This document shows positions 27,985 through 40,539 of a DNA stretch of 64,000 nt, piece after piece. The position numbers and the translations under genes are program-made. Numbering within the stretch: the stretch's first letter is position 1; each line of letters starts with the position of its first letter. This DNA is from Argentina anserina (Eukaryota > Streptophyta > Magnoliopsida > Rosales > Rosaceae), in NCBI RefSeq assembly GCF_933775445.1, contig NC_065872.1, positions 9,796,001 to 9,860,000 on the forward strand. The letters are read 5' to 3'. A model generated the notes under the pieces. That model searched no databases. It had not been told where the DNA came from and saw only the letters and a program-made list of their open reading frames with translations.

Positions 27985-29996
27985 TGTAACGACCCCAAAA
28001 TTTCGAGTATAAAAACTCAAAATTTCAAAGTCGTTAAACACCAAACAATTTCAACGAATCGAAATCATTTAAAATGCCACAGCGGATCATCTCTGAGTTC
28101 AAAATACAACTCAGTTAAACCGATTATTACAACCCAAATTATAATTCAATATTATAACAAATGGAATTGCGTAATCCTCACAACAAACTCACAAGATACT
28201 CACACAAAATCCACACACAAGCTGGAGATAAATAACTTCAAGTCCTCTGAGCGGTCCGTCAATTCCCGCTAATCCACACCTGCGGAGTTATCCACTACAC
28301 CATCGAATTGGTGCACCGGGATTGTAAACACAAACCCGGTAAGCTTTACAGCTCGTATGAGTAAAATGAAAATATAACTCGCATATTAATATATATACGA
28401 AAATCCACAAATCAAACAAATATAAATGCACTCATGAGTCAATGGACGGCCCATCTGGTTGTCACAAAGAAATATGAAAAGAAGCGCTCATGAGAAATTA
28501 AGTAACCCTTCTGGTTACCCAAATGCATTTATAATACGGGTACCAAGAACGCTGGTACACATCTGTTACCCCTCTCGTAATACACCGCCGATATTGGATA
28601 GCCACCCGCTACCCAACATCCAAAACAATCTGAGTACCCATGAGCAGATAACCACCCGTTACCTCACATGCAGTACTATGGCAGACAGACTAGAGCTCTA
28701 ACTGTATCGTAACTTTCGCCCGGCCAAAGGCTAGGTTCCGACTTGCCAAACACGTACAATAATCTCACATCATATTGTACCAAATCACGTCCGAAGACAA
28801 ATCAACATTTTAACAATCTCAATGTTAAAATCACGTACAATAATCTCATATCATATTGTACCAAAAATCATGTCCGAAGACAAATCAACATTTTAACAAT
28901 CTCAATGTTAAAATCACGTACAATAATCTCACATCATATTGTACCAAAAATCATGTCCGAAGACAAATCAACATTTTAACAATCTCAATGTTAAAATCAC
29001 GTACAATAATCTCACATCATATTGTACAAATCAAAATCACATGCTCGATATTTAAATCTCGTCATCGAAATGACATAAATCACGATAAAATCATAACAGT
29101 ATATTATATAGCAAACTATATATATATGTACATATTTACCATTTATACAATATATATATAATCCATTATATCATATACATGTCATATTTCATAAACACGT
29201 CCGAAGACAAAAACTCGTCCGAAGACAAAACTCGTCCGAAGACAAAACATTTTAACAAATTTATGTTAAAACCACGTACAATAATCACACCTCATATTAT
29301 ACAAAAATCAAATCACATGCTCAATATTTAATTCTCGTCATTCGAAATGACCAATTCTAATGAATTCATAACAGTATATAATATAGCAAATTATATATAT
29401 ATATATATATACTTATTACCATTTATACGATATATATGTAATCCACTATATTGTATACGTGTCGTAATTCAATATTAAAAACTCTTGCAAAATCTTGAAT
29501 CACCGCAAGGGTAGATTCGTAAATAAGTGAGATTTTACTCACCTTCTTTCCTGCGTGCAACTTCCACGACCCTGAAAGTAATTTCCTCACTCGTTTCGTC
29601 AGTCCCCTAATAGCACGATAAATGCTTAACAAATGATACTTAAAATATCAGGTGACGAGTTCAGCACAGCTAAATGTTGTTCATAAAACATTCTTCACAG
29701 AACACTGTTCATGTTTACTAATCACTGTTTTTACTAAACCACTGTTCACAGTTACTGTTTTACCAAAACACTGTTCACAGTTACTGTTTTACCAAAACAC
29801 TGTTCACAGTTACTGTTTTTACCAAAACACTATTCACAGTCACTGTTACATATCACTATTCATGCGGAGTTACTATTCACAGCCGCTATTCATTCGGCGT
29901 TACTGTTCACCAACCGCCACCAATCATCACCAAATTTCACCACCACAACCTAAACAACATTTCCAACAACTTCCTAGTTGACACCAAGGTCTAAAT

Positions 29997-32225
29997 TAGG
30001 GGTGTTAATTGAAAACCGAAAACCGGAAAAAAACCGAACCATAACCGAACCATAACCGAAAAAAACCGAAGAAAAAAAAAAACCGCACCAAACCGCAAAA
30101 AAACCGCACCAAACCGAAAGATTTGGTGTGGTTTTGGTTTGGGACGTTTGAAAACCGAAACCGAACCGAAAAACCGAATATATATATATTATAAAGAAAT
30201 TATATTATTTATAGATATTTTTAATATACATAATTAAATATGTTATCGATCGAGACCCAAACTTTATCAAAATTCGGTGAATTTTTTACCATATCTGTAT
30301 TTATATATGCTGATCACATCTGACGGTCGAAATTTCATAATTTGAATTTTAGATATTGGAACCACAACATGTCTACTAATGTGGTATAACTTGTTTAGTG
30401 GTCTTTTTGCAAATGTATGCAGTTGTGAAGCAACTATATCTTATAAATAGAATTTTGCAAATTTGTCCGCATGATGTGTTACGTATAGTGAAATATGGTT
30501 ATAGTAAAAAAATCACATATTTTCGATAACGTTTGTGTCCCGATCGAGGCGGTCAACCCTTTTTACGCTTATTATCCCCTATGGGTAGCCTTATCCCTGG
30601 AACGTAAAATTTTTGAAAATTTTACACGAGCTGCTACATCACATATATGTGAGAGTGTGTGCATGAAAAAATCCACCAAAACTAGTCAAGAAGGAGGGGG
30701 TAAGAACAAATTCACTTAATTAGATGAAATTAAGTTAATGTTGACCACATCAATCGAGACCCAAACTTTATCAAAATTCGGTGAATTTTTTACCGTATAT
30801 GTATTTATATATGCTGATCACATCCGACGGTCGAAATTTCATAATTTGAATTTTAGATATTGGAACCACAACATGTCTACTAATGTGGTATAACTTGTTT
30901 AGTGGTCTTATTGCAAATGTATGCAGTTGTGAAGCAACTATATCTTATAAATAGAATTTTACAAATTTGTCCGCATGATGCGTTACGTATAGTGAAATAT
31001 AGTTATGGTAAAAAAATCACATATTTTCGATAACGTTTGTGTCCCGATCGAGGCGGTCAACCTTTTTTACGCTTATTATCACCTATGGGTAGCCTTATCC
31101 ATGGAACGTAAAATTTTTGAAAATTTTACACGAGCTGCTACATCACATATATGTGAGAGTGTGTGCTTGAAAAAATCCACCAAAACTAGTCAAGAAGGAG
31201 GGGGTAAGAACAAATTCAGTTAATTAGATGAAATTAAGTTAATGTTGACCACATCGATCGAGACCCAAACTTTATCAAAATTCGGTGAATTTTTTACCAT
31301 ATATGTATTTATATATGCTGATCACATCCGACGGTCGAAATTTCATAATTTGAATTTTAGATATTGGAACCACAACATGTCTACTAATGTGGTATAACTT
31401 GTTTAGTGGTCTTATTGCAAATGTATGCAGTTGTGAAGCAACTATATCTTATAAATAGAATTTTGCAAATTTGTCCGCATGATGCGTTACGTATAGTGAA
31501 ATATGGTTATGGTAAAAAAATCACATATTTTCGATAACGTTTGTGTCCCGATCGAGGCGGTCAACCCTTTTTACGCTTATTATCACCTATGGGTAGCCTT
31601 ATCCCTGGAACGTAAAATTTTTGAAAATTTTACACGAGCTGCTACATCACATATATGTGAGAGTGTGTGCATGAAAAAATCCACCAAAACTAGTTAAGAA
31701 GGAGGGGGTAAGAACAAATTCACTTAATTAGATGAAATTAAGTTAATGTTGACCACATCGATCGAGACCCAAATATTATCAACATTAGATGAATTTTTTA
31801 CCATATCCTTATTTAAATATGCTGATCACATCTGACGGTCAAAATTTAATGTTTTGAATTTTAGATATTGGAACGACAACATGCCTACTAATGTGGTATA
31901 ACTTGTTTAGTGGCTTTTTGCAATTGTATGCATTTGTGAAGCAACTATATCTTGTAAATAGAATTTTGCAAATCTGTCCTCATGTTCTTTTTATTTCGTT
32001 AAGAATCAAGTAGATAGACAAGTAAAGAAACTCCGATTTTCTTTACAAAATAACCGAAAGAAAAACCGATATAAACCAGAGAAAAACCAAACCGAACCAA
32101 ACCGAACACAATTGGTTTTTGGAAAAAAAAGTGAAAAACCAAACCGAACCAAACCGAATAAATAGAACGGTTTGGTGTTCGGTATCACCTATAAACCGAA
32201 CCATTCAAACCGATTAACACCCCTA
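29997..32225. mobile_element. hAT-like element built of a ~504-bp tandem repeat
   Basis: Ends TAGGGGTGTTAAT and its inverted complement. The 8-bp duplication GTCTAAAT flanks it (29989-29996, 32226-32233). The uninterrupted site is visible in the other LTR near 38601, which proves insertion. Both ends carry subterminal 'aaccgaacc' arrays. Between them lie three head-to-tail units of about 504 bp (starts near 30243, 30747, 31251) and a diverged partial fourth (from about 31755). No transposase was seen, so it is non-autonomous. Confidence 0.92.
30243..31990. repeat. ~504-bp tandem repeat array (3 full units plus a partial)
   Basis: Units begin at 'tcgagacccaaactttatcaa' and repeat every 504 bp. 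The first three are almost identical. The fourth is shorter and more diverged. Each full unit keeps the same open frame of about 70 codons (30495-30719, 31005-31223, 31503-31697). The frame has no recognised domain. Confidence 0.9.
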
Positions 32226-33007
32226 GTCTAAATCCGAGTCTAAACAGTCCAAACAACGAAGAACACAAAATCGACACTATTCACAAACCCTAGAAATTGA
32301 AATTTTGATTCGGGTACTTACACTTCGATTTGGCTCGATTCCTTTTGTGGGAATGTTGCTGGGACTGAGACAAGCAAAACCCCCCAAGAATCTTGAGCCA
32401 TGGTGGCCGGAGGAGGCGGCGCCGCCACAGCAGTAACTTCCGGCGGTTGCTACACCGTGTGTGGTTGTCGCCGGAGTGCAAGGCGTAGCCCAAAAGATGG
32501 AGCTCGTCGAGCCTGTCAGTTTGATAGGTGGCACGACACGAGGCGACGTCGGATGGTGGAGAAATCGGCCGGAGAAGGTTTTTGGGTCGGGTGAACAGTA
32601 CCCGAGCTCGGGTGAACAGTACCCCGATCTGATTTTTAGAAAAAATCTGATTTTCTGATTTTTAATCTCCTCTCCTTCCTTTTATACTATTTCCAAAATC
32701 GGAAATGAACTTCCGACGTTAATAACTTTTGCATCCGACGTCCGATTCGAACGCATGACGTGTTCACGAATTCGTATCGATGAGCTCTACGACTTTCATG
32801 AAGGAAGTTTTTGCAACCGAGCGACGGAATAAAAGTCGATCTATACGTTGCGGTAACGTTACGTTTTCTAATTAAACGATCCGAGAACGTTTCCGTTTTT
32901 GTTTTGAAATGTCGCAAACCTCCAATTGTCGTCTTGAATTAATTTCACAAGTTTAACACTTAAAAAAAATACTCGACATTTAGTTTCTAAAAATTCGGGT
33001 TATTACA

Positions 33008-36000
33008 TTCTACCCCCCTTAAAAGGAATTTCGTCCCGAAATTCAAGTTCACTCAATAAACAACTGTGGGTATCCCGTCTTCATATCCGAGCCTAGCTTC
33101 CATGATGCATCACCTTCATCATGATGGCTCTACAATACCTTGACTAGCTCCACTTCCTTCCTCCAAAGCTTCTTTGTGGATCTATTCAAAATACAAACCG
33201 GCTCAAAACAAAAGTGGTATTTTCCTTCACCTCAATGGTGTTATGATCGATCACATATGCGACACATCAGGATCATACTTCCTCAACATGGAAATGTAGA
33301 AGACGTTGTGAACGTCCGACATGCTAGTAGGCAAGGCTAGTTTTCCCACCTTCTCGAGAATCTCAAAGGCCCAACATACCTCAGCCAACTTTTCTTTCTT
33401 GTCAAATCTCACTACACCCAACTTTGGCCCAACAGATAGGTGATCGACATGGTTTACCTTAAGTACCTCATAGGGTACCATGCCGATGCTGGAAGGGTAA
33501 CTGTCGTTGTAGGCGAACTCAATCAATCTCAAATGATTTGACAACTACCTTAAAATCCAACATACAAGCTCTCAACCTATCTTTCGTTACCTCAAACTTC
33601 CTCCATCAGATAATCTGTCACATATCCTAACAATAATAGTCGAATGTGAGCTACTCAAAATATAATCATCCTCCCGAAACATAATGATGTTTTCAGCATG
33701 GAGGCGTCGACGCCTCTTTTGTCTAGTTCACCATTCTCTTGCGATTTGACAGACTATCCTCACGTCATGAGTTAGCTCCTACCACTAAGCATGGTCAAAA
33801 CTCTCAACATCTAACATGAGTCAAATCAATGATTAACACATGCCTACTACTTTCATCACACATAGTGGTTTTCAAATAAACGTGCTTTATCACGACAATA
33901 CCTTCATGACTTCACCACAATGCATCGCTAGAATAACGAACCTACCATTCCTTTCAAATCAACAAAATAATCTCCTTTCATGATCATCTTATTATAACCA
34001 TAAAAAGTTGTCGTGCATGATACCCACTCAAGTACCATATTTGTATCGGCAACACGATAAAGAAATCTTATCTCATTGAGTTCACAACCACCACAGAACA
34101 CCACCTTGGATTAAGAATTACTCTCAAAAATTTCACCAGAGAATCGACTAATATACGCACAAGGCAGTAGAGAACCTCTACCGCCACCACAAGAGTGACG
34201 CATCACGCATCCCATCACACTCACCAAAACTTACCGTCGAAAATTAATTACAACTTCTTGCTTCCATGAGTGGTATGCCACAATTTGGGGTTCAGACAAA
34301 GAAGGTATTTATCTCACAACGGTGGAACATGAAAATTAGGTGAACTTTACAGCGCAAAATCCAACACGACCACAACTGAGATATACTTTACCCCCTGGTT
34401 CATACATGCCTCAAATGCATGACATACGGTCCCACACAAATGCCCCAGTGCATCATCTAAGATATTGGTTTCTCCCACCGTTGTAGTACTAATAAGTTTA
34501 GTAATTACTTCAACAGAACCCGATATTAGGTACACCATCTCCTCAAAACTAACCCAAAATGATCGCTATACCACCACTCTAAACAGTTGTTTCTTTACTT
34601 TCATTAAGAACTCTCATGGCCAACGCATTCGGCCAAAATAACTTCTCTGCAAGCAGTAATGTAATTGGGTACTCTTTATTGTAAAATTCATCCCTTGTTG
34701 AACACTTCAGTCAACTTCTCCTTATCCAACAATAAACAATCTGATGCATAGAGGAAAAGAACCTCTAAGTCTTCAACATTAACGCCACTTGCACTTGAAA
34801 AGAAAATTTAGTCCTCAACCATTTCTTTACCAGTTAGAAGGTACTTGTCCCGACCAATTCGTTAAAACATCATTAAGCTAAGGTCATCTCATACCTTACC
34901 TTCAATAGAGTTACTCCACCGCCATTGCGTCTCATTTGGACCTGTGACATTGTGAAGTTCCAATCCCCAACACCAAAATAATTAAATCCTGAAAGACCAG
35001 CGTTCTCATTTAAATGCTCATCTAGCAAATAATTAATTCATATCACCACCTTGAGATTTCTCTATCACCTTATATTTCTTGCTCAGCCAAGAACAATGCG
35101 TAACATCAATTGTCTATAGCCGAACCAAAACAAGTTTGGAATGTCACGTCGACAAAATGTGAATCTCAATTCAATAATTGTATTACCACTTTATGGACGT
35201 ATCATACGCCCTACCACTCTGTTACCAATAGCGTTAGAGATGTTAGTCACGAAAATTTTCGTTAACCACCTCCAACCTATGGTCTACACATCTCTTACCT
35301 GAACATAATATCTCAACCTTGTTAGGCTTCAACCTTGTTAGGCTTCAACTTAGATTAGTTGCATAACTAAAATCTCGTCCTTAACATTTAAACACTGAAC
35401 ATCCCTCAATATAGGGTCAACGCTCTCTATCAAGACTCCTTGATAGTTCTCTGCCCTGATAGGAAATTATATACTCAAACCTGTTAGCATTCCAGTATCT
35501 GGATCACATGTCAAACTCAGAGAGTATTGTAGCCTCTCTAAGCTGATCGTACCAGTCATTAAGTCTTTGAATTCATTTGTCCCATCCATACGGCGTCTTC
35601 GTTATAGGGGCTATAACACAGTATCTCCTGAAACGTCTCACTTTACTCTGATATCACAACGATGTCTGTTATAGCTACTTCAGATCCACATACTCAACAT
35701 ATGCCATGATTCAAGCTCTCATGGCATTATCCGCCTCGAATCAAAGATACGAAACTCTGGTTTCCTGGGTCTACGAATGAACCCACCATGTCAAAACAAT
35801 CAATCACCGTGTACTGCGTACTCAACCAATCAATTCCTATGATCACATTATAGGTGTGATCCGGAATCACGATCAAATAAGCAGAGAACTCTCCACTTCC
35901 AATCACAATAGGACAAGCCTTTCATTGTCTCCAATTCGAGGAACACTCCAAATGCGAAGTGACACATAAAGAGTTTCTCATAGATGTAGGAGTCAATCCT

Positions 36001-36632
36001 ACCATCTTCTCTACCGAACTATCACTAATAAGTGTCGATATCATCTTCTTCTCTTTCTCAAGGTACTCAATCATCTCAAAGTAGATTATGATGCCCTCGA
36101 TCTAGTGGTCCACTACCATATGATTCAGGCTTCTATGAAATAAGACGTTGACGGACGATTAAAGTCCTTGATCAACTTAACACACGACTATCGTCGTCTC
36201 TAACGACAGCAGCAGGGTCAACCTGTTCTGCCCGTGGAGCCGCCTCCTCATAAAGGTTCTCCACATTGCAGACTCGGCCTGCAACCCTACCTCGGCCGCG
36301 ACCTCTCGTCCGTCCTCGGCCCTGTTCACGGCCCTTTTTCCAATTTCATCACCATTCAACAATCAACACTCAGTCATACATGTGAAGTCTCGAATTCGAC
36401 AAAATAGATCCAACTAATATCAATCATGAAATTTCAGAAGAAGGTGAATCATCGGAGTATCGTCACAATACTCTCTACAGGACCAAACCATAAGGTATGG
36501 CTCCTAACACTCTCGCGTACCCGACAACATATCAATACCGAGGAGCATGTGATGGGTGCCCGCCTGCAGTCGGATCATCGCTCCCGGATGGTATAGATAA
36601 TCGCCAAATACGCACTTAGGCTCTGATACCAA
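33008..36632 (-). pseudogene. Internal region of the Gypsy-type element with gag/protease and integrase remnants
   Basis: Integrase C-terminal fragment at 33251-33544 (LIEFAYNDSYPSSIGMVPYE, then KVGKLALPTSMSDVHNVFYI, as in Gypsy integrase/tether regions). Around 35790-35870 the minus strand reads YNVIIGIDWLSTQY, the aspartic-protease region typical of Gypsy polyproteins. Around 36230-36310 a Gly/Arg-rich stretch suggests the end of gag. Stops are frequent throughout. The ~2 kb between shows no RT or RNase H I can recognise, so most of pol is deleted or beyond recognition. Confidence 0.75.
36619..36630 (-). other. Primer binding site of the Gypsy-type element
   Basis: TGGTATCAGAGC on the minus strand, complementary to the 3' end of initiator tRNA-Met, 2 bp from the 5' LTR. 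Confidence 0.9.
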
Positions 36633-39379
36633 CTGTAACGACCCCAAAATTTCGAGTTTAAAAACTCAAAATTTCAAAGTCGTTAAACACCAAACAATTT
36701 CAACGAATCGAAATCATTTAAAATGCCACAGCGGATCATCTCTGAGTTCAAAATACAACTCAGTTAAACCGATTATTACAACCCAAATTATAATTCAATA
36801 TTATAACAAATGGAATTGCGTAATCCTCACAACAAACTCACAAGACACTCACACAAAATCCACACACAAGCTGGAGATAAATAACTTCAAGTCCTCTGAG
36901 CGGTCCGTCAATTCCCGCTAATCCACACCTGCGGAGTTATCCACTACACCATCGAATTGGTGCACCGGGATTGTAAACACAAACCCGGTAAGCTTTACAG
37001 CTCGTATGAGTAAAATGAAAATATAACTCGCATATTAATATATATACGAAAATCCACAAATCAAACAAATATAAATGCACTCATGAGTCAATGGACGGCC
37101 CATCTGGTTGTCCCAAAGAAATATGAAAAGAAGCGCTCATGAGAAATTAAGTAACCCTTCTGGTTACCCAAATGCATTTATAATACGGGTACCAAGAACG
37201 CTGGTACACATCTGTTACCCCTCTCGTAATACACCGCCGATATTGGATAGCCACCCGCTACCCAACATCCAAAACAATCTGAGTACCCATGAGCAGATAA
37301 CCACCCGTTACCTCACATGCAGTACTATGGCAGACAGACTAGAGCTCTAACTGTATCGTAACTTTCGCCCGGCCAAAGGCTAGGTTCCGACTTGCCAAAC
37401 ACGTACAATAATCTCACATCATATTGTACCAAATCACGTCCGAAGACAAATCAACATTTTAACAATCTCAATGTTAAAATCACGGACAATAATCTCACAT
37501 CATATTGTACCAAAAATCATGTCCGAAGACAAATCAACATTTTAACAATCTCAATGTTAAAATCACGTACAATAATCTCACATCATATTGTACCAAAAAT
37601 CATGTCCGAAGACAAATCAACATTTTAACAAACTCAATGTTAAAATCACGTACAATAATGTCACATCATATTGTACAAATCAAAATCACATGCTCGATAT
37701 TTAAATCTCGTCATCGAAATGACATAAATCACGATAAAATCATAACAGTATATTATATATCAAACTATATATATATGTACATATTTACCATTTATACAAT
37801 ATATATATATATATAATCCATTATATCATATACATGTCATATTTCATAAACACGTCCGAAGACAAAAACTCGTCCGAAGACAAAACATTTTAACAAATTT
37901 ATGTTAAAACCACGTACAATAATCACACCTCATATTATACAAAAATCAAATCACATGCTCAATATTTAATTCTCGTCATTCGAAATGACCAATTCTAATG
38001 AATTCATAACAGTATATAATATAGCAAATTATATATATATATATATATACTTATTACCATTTATACGATATATATGTAATCCACTATATTGTATACGTGT
38101 CGTAATTCAATATTAAAAACTCTTGCAAAATCTTGAATCACCGCAAGGGTAGATTCGTAAATAAGTGAGATTTTACTCACCTTCTTTCCTGCGTGCAACT
38201 TCCACGACCCTGAAAGTAATTTCCTCACTCGTTTCGTCAGTCCCCTAATAGCACGATAAATGCTTAACAAATGATACTTAAAATATCAGGTGACGAGTTC
38301 AGCACAGCTAAATGTTGTTCATAAAACATTCTTCACAGAACACTGTTCATGTTTACTAATCACTGTTTTTACTAAACCACTGTTCACAGTTACTGTTTTA
38401 CCAAAACACTGTTCACAGTTACTGTTTTTACCAAAACACTATTCACAGTCACTGTTACATATCACTATTCATGCGGAGTTACTATTCACAGCCGCTATTC
38501 ATTCGGCGTTACTGTTCACCAACCGCCACCAATCATCACCAAATTTCACCACCACAACCTAAACAACATTTCCAACAACTTCCTAGTTGACACCAAGGTC
38601 TAAATCCGAGTCTAAACAGTCCAAACAACGAAGAACACAAAATCGGCACTATTCACAAACCCTAGAAATTGAAATTTTGATTCGGGTACTTACATTTCGA
38701 TTTGGCTCGATTCCTTTTGTGGGAATGTTGCTGGGACTGAGACAAGCAAAACCCCCCAAGAATCTTGAGCCATGGTGGCCGGAGGAGGCGGCGCCGCCAC
38801 AGCAGTAACTTCCGGCGGTTGCTACACCGTGTGTGGTTGTCGCCGGAGTGCAAGGCGTAGCCCAAAAGATGGAGCTCGTCGAGCCCGTCAGTTTGATAGG
38901 TGGCACGACACGAGGCGACGTCGGATGGTGGAGAAATCGGCCGGAGAAGGTTTTTGGGTCGGGTGAACAGTACCCGAGCTCGGGTGAACAGTACCCCGAT
39001 CTGATTTTTAGAAAAAATCTGATTTTCTGATTTTTAATCTCCTCTCCTTCCTTTTATACTATTTCCAAAATCGGAAACGAACTTCCGACGTTAATAACTT
39101 TTGCATCTGACGTCCGATTCGAACACATGACGTGTCCACGAATTCGTATCGATGAGCTCTACGACTTTCATGAAGGAAGTTTTTGCAACCGAGCGACGGA
39201 ATAAAAGTCGATCTATACGTTGCGGTAACGTTACGTTTTCTAATTAAACGATCCGAGAACGTTTCCGTTTTTGTTTTGAAATGTCGCAAACCTCCAATTG
39301 TCGTCTTGAATTAATTTCACAAGTTTAACACTTAAAAAAAATACTCGACATTTAGTTTCTAAAAATTCGGGTTATTACA
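36633..39379 (-). repeat. 5' LTR of the Gypsy-type element
   Basis: 2747 bp. It contains the same 83-bp array (about 37400-37680), the 'ctgttcacagttactgttt' array (about 38340-38450) and a GC-rich block (about 38760-39000) as the 3' LTR. The open frames in it occur in both LTRs but have no known domain. Confidence 0.92.
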
Positions 39380-39611
39380 GTGGATCTTTGCAGTGGCCGG
39401 CTTGGACTTTGCAGCGGCGGTGGATCTTTGCAGTGGCCGGCTCGGTGAGGCAGGAGCGCGTCGAGGAGTACGTCGAGGCGATGGCGTATGGTGGGACAAC
39501 GGCGGCGAGGCAGGAGAGCTTTGCAGTGGCCGGTGTGTGGGCTTGAGTGAGAGTTGGATACTCCGACTTAGTGTGGCAAGCTTGCACAAAAAAAAAAAGG
39601 AGCAGAGCAAT

Positions 39612-39623
39612 GCTCTGATACCA
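39612..39623 (-). other. Primer binding site of the Copia element
   Basis: TGGTATCAGAGC on the minus strand, directly abutting the end of the 5' LTR (..TTTCGAGT). It defines the LTR edge and the element's orientation. Confidence 0.92.
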
Positions 39624-39805
39624 ACTCGAAATAAGGTAAGTATTTTCCTTAATCACAATATATGTCTATACAACATCAAACTAACCTATATATAAGCTAA
39701 CTACAAGTGCTTCCTCCATAAATCACTCCGTGATTTATGGAGTTAATGGAGTTAATCATGCTGCACTAACATGCACTAACACGCACTCACTAACACGCAC
39801 TAACA
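39624..39805 (-). repeat. 5' LTR of Copia element
   Basis: 182 bp, partner of 22976-23147. It has one extra 10-bp 'actaacatgc' unit in the terminal short-repeat tract. Confidence 0.92.
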
Positions 39806-39910
39806 TACTTTACAAGATCTTGCATCACAGTGAAAGAGACAAACTGTGTTACATTCTTGCAGTTTTAGGGTGAGAGATCGACATCGAGGGCAAACAAGAG
39901 AGAGAGAGAG

Positions 39911-39957
<47 letters not shown>

Positions 39958-40531
39958 AAGTGATCAAAGAGAGAGTCGACCTTATTTTCGTATTCTTTAT
40001 TGGGATGTTCATTAAGTTCATATTCTTTATTGGGTTGTTCATAAAGTCCGTTAGACTGATATAGTGGAAGATTGTTTTTCTACCGTGTGGACTGTGGACG
40101 TACGTAGGCAATTTTGTTTAGCACCCATAAAATTGTGTTCTTGTGTTTGTATATCTCTGGTTCTTTGTGGGTTTTTCAGCACACATATAATGCAGTTGTT
40201 TGGAGCACATCCATTTATAGATCTGATGGATCTTACTCAACAGGTTACCTTGCATGCCAAGATGGTGTGTGTTGAAGGGCTTCCTCCGCGCGCAAAACCC
40301 CCTAACTCTACCCACTTTCTCAAGCGTTATCATAACGGTCGACATCAGCAACGTCTTATTTCCTCAAGGGATCCTTTGTCATCACATTAAATACTAGGCC
40401 CCGTGACAAGCTGGCCACTTGCCTCGACCCGGCTTGGTTAATTTAAATGGACATTCCTTGACTGTGGACTTTGGGGACTCATCATAGTACTCCGAATAAA
40501 TATACGCCAAATAACCCGGGTCACTCGCTTG
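39806..40531. other. Spacer with (GA)n(TA)n microsatellite
   Basis: Contains a GA run and then a long TA run (about 39899-39955). An open frame at 40064-40390 with a 'tttttcag' acceptor-like site near 40177 has no family I recognise. I do not call it a gene. Confidence 0.4.
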
Positions 40532-40539
40532 ATTTATGG

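Larger units (their letters stand above)
27985..33007 (-). repeat. 3' LTR of the Gypsy-type element (split by a hAT-like insertion)
   Basis: About 2.79 kb of LTR plus a 2229-bp insertion at 29997-32225 and its duplicated target. It contains an ~83-bp tandem array (about 28751-29030: repeats of 'cgtacaataatctcacatcatattgt...gtccgaagacaaatc') and an 'actgttcacagttactgtttt' array (about 29694-29850). It has one more unit of the latter than the other LTR. Confidence 0.92.
27985..39379 (-). mobile_element. Ty3/Gypsy-type LTR element, internally reduced, nested in the Copia leader
   Basis: Direct LTRs at 27985-33007 (enlarged by a hAT-like insertion) and 36633-39379, with TG..CA ends (TGTAATAACC...GTCGTTACA in element orientation). 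There is a perfect 5-bp duplication GTGGA on both sides (27980-27984, 39380-39384). The PBS, complementary to initiator tRNA-Met, is at 36619-36630. The polypurine tract (AAGGGGGGTAGAATG) lies beside the left LTR at 33008-33023. The internal region is only 3.6 kb, with Gypsy protease and integrase C-terminal remnants and no recognisable RT. The element is therefore non-autonomous. The LTRs look very similar by eye, which suggests a fairly recent insertion. Confidence 0.93.
22976..39805 (-). mobile_element. Copia (Ty1) retrotransposon, split by a nested Gypsy-type element
   Basis: Flanked by direct LTRs of 172 bp (22976-23147) and 182 bp (39624-39805). In element orientation it reads right to left: 5' LTR, PBS (39612-39623), leader (39380-39611, continued at 27470-27984), gag-pol (27469-23155), polypurine tract CTTGAGGGGGAG (23148-23159), 3' LTR. 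LTRs start TGTTAGTG. Flanking 5-mers are TAATT (left) and TACTT (right), a duplication with one mismatch. Without the nested element it is about 5.4 kb, normal for Copia. Stops and a frameshift show it is inactive. Confidence 0.93.

Noticed and set aside
28743..29161. Regularly spaced repeats that might suggest a CRISPR-like array
   Set aside because: The ~83-bp units are contiguous with no unique spacers, occur in both LTRs, and this is a plant genome.
29652..29981. Repetitive open frame (FTVTVLPKHCSQLL..) that looks like a repeat protein
   Set aside because: It is a translation of the 'actgttcacagttactgtttt' tandem array of the LTR, and the unit number differs between the two LTRs.
32277..32658. 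Overlapping GC-rich open frames on both strands, repeated at 38649-39030
   Set aside because: They lie inside both LTRs of the Gypsy-type element, so the duplication is explained by LTR identity. GC-rich sequence opens frames on both strands.
40064..40390. Open frame of 108 codons with an internal acceptor-like site, possible gene
   Set aside because: No recognisable domain, low-complexity flanks, and no second exon that would extend it. Treated as chance.
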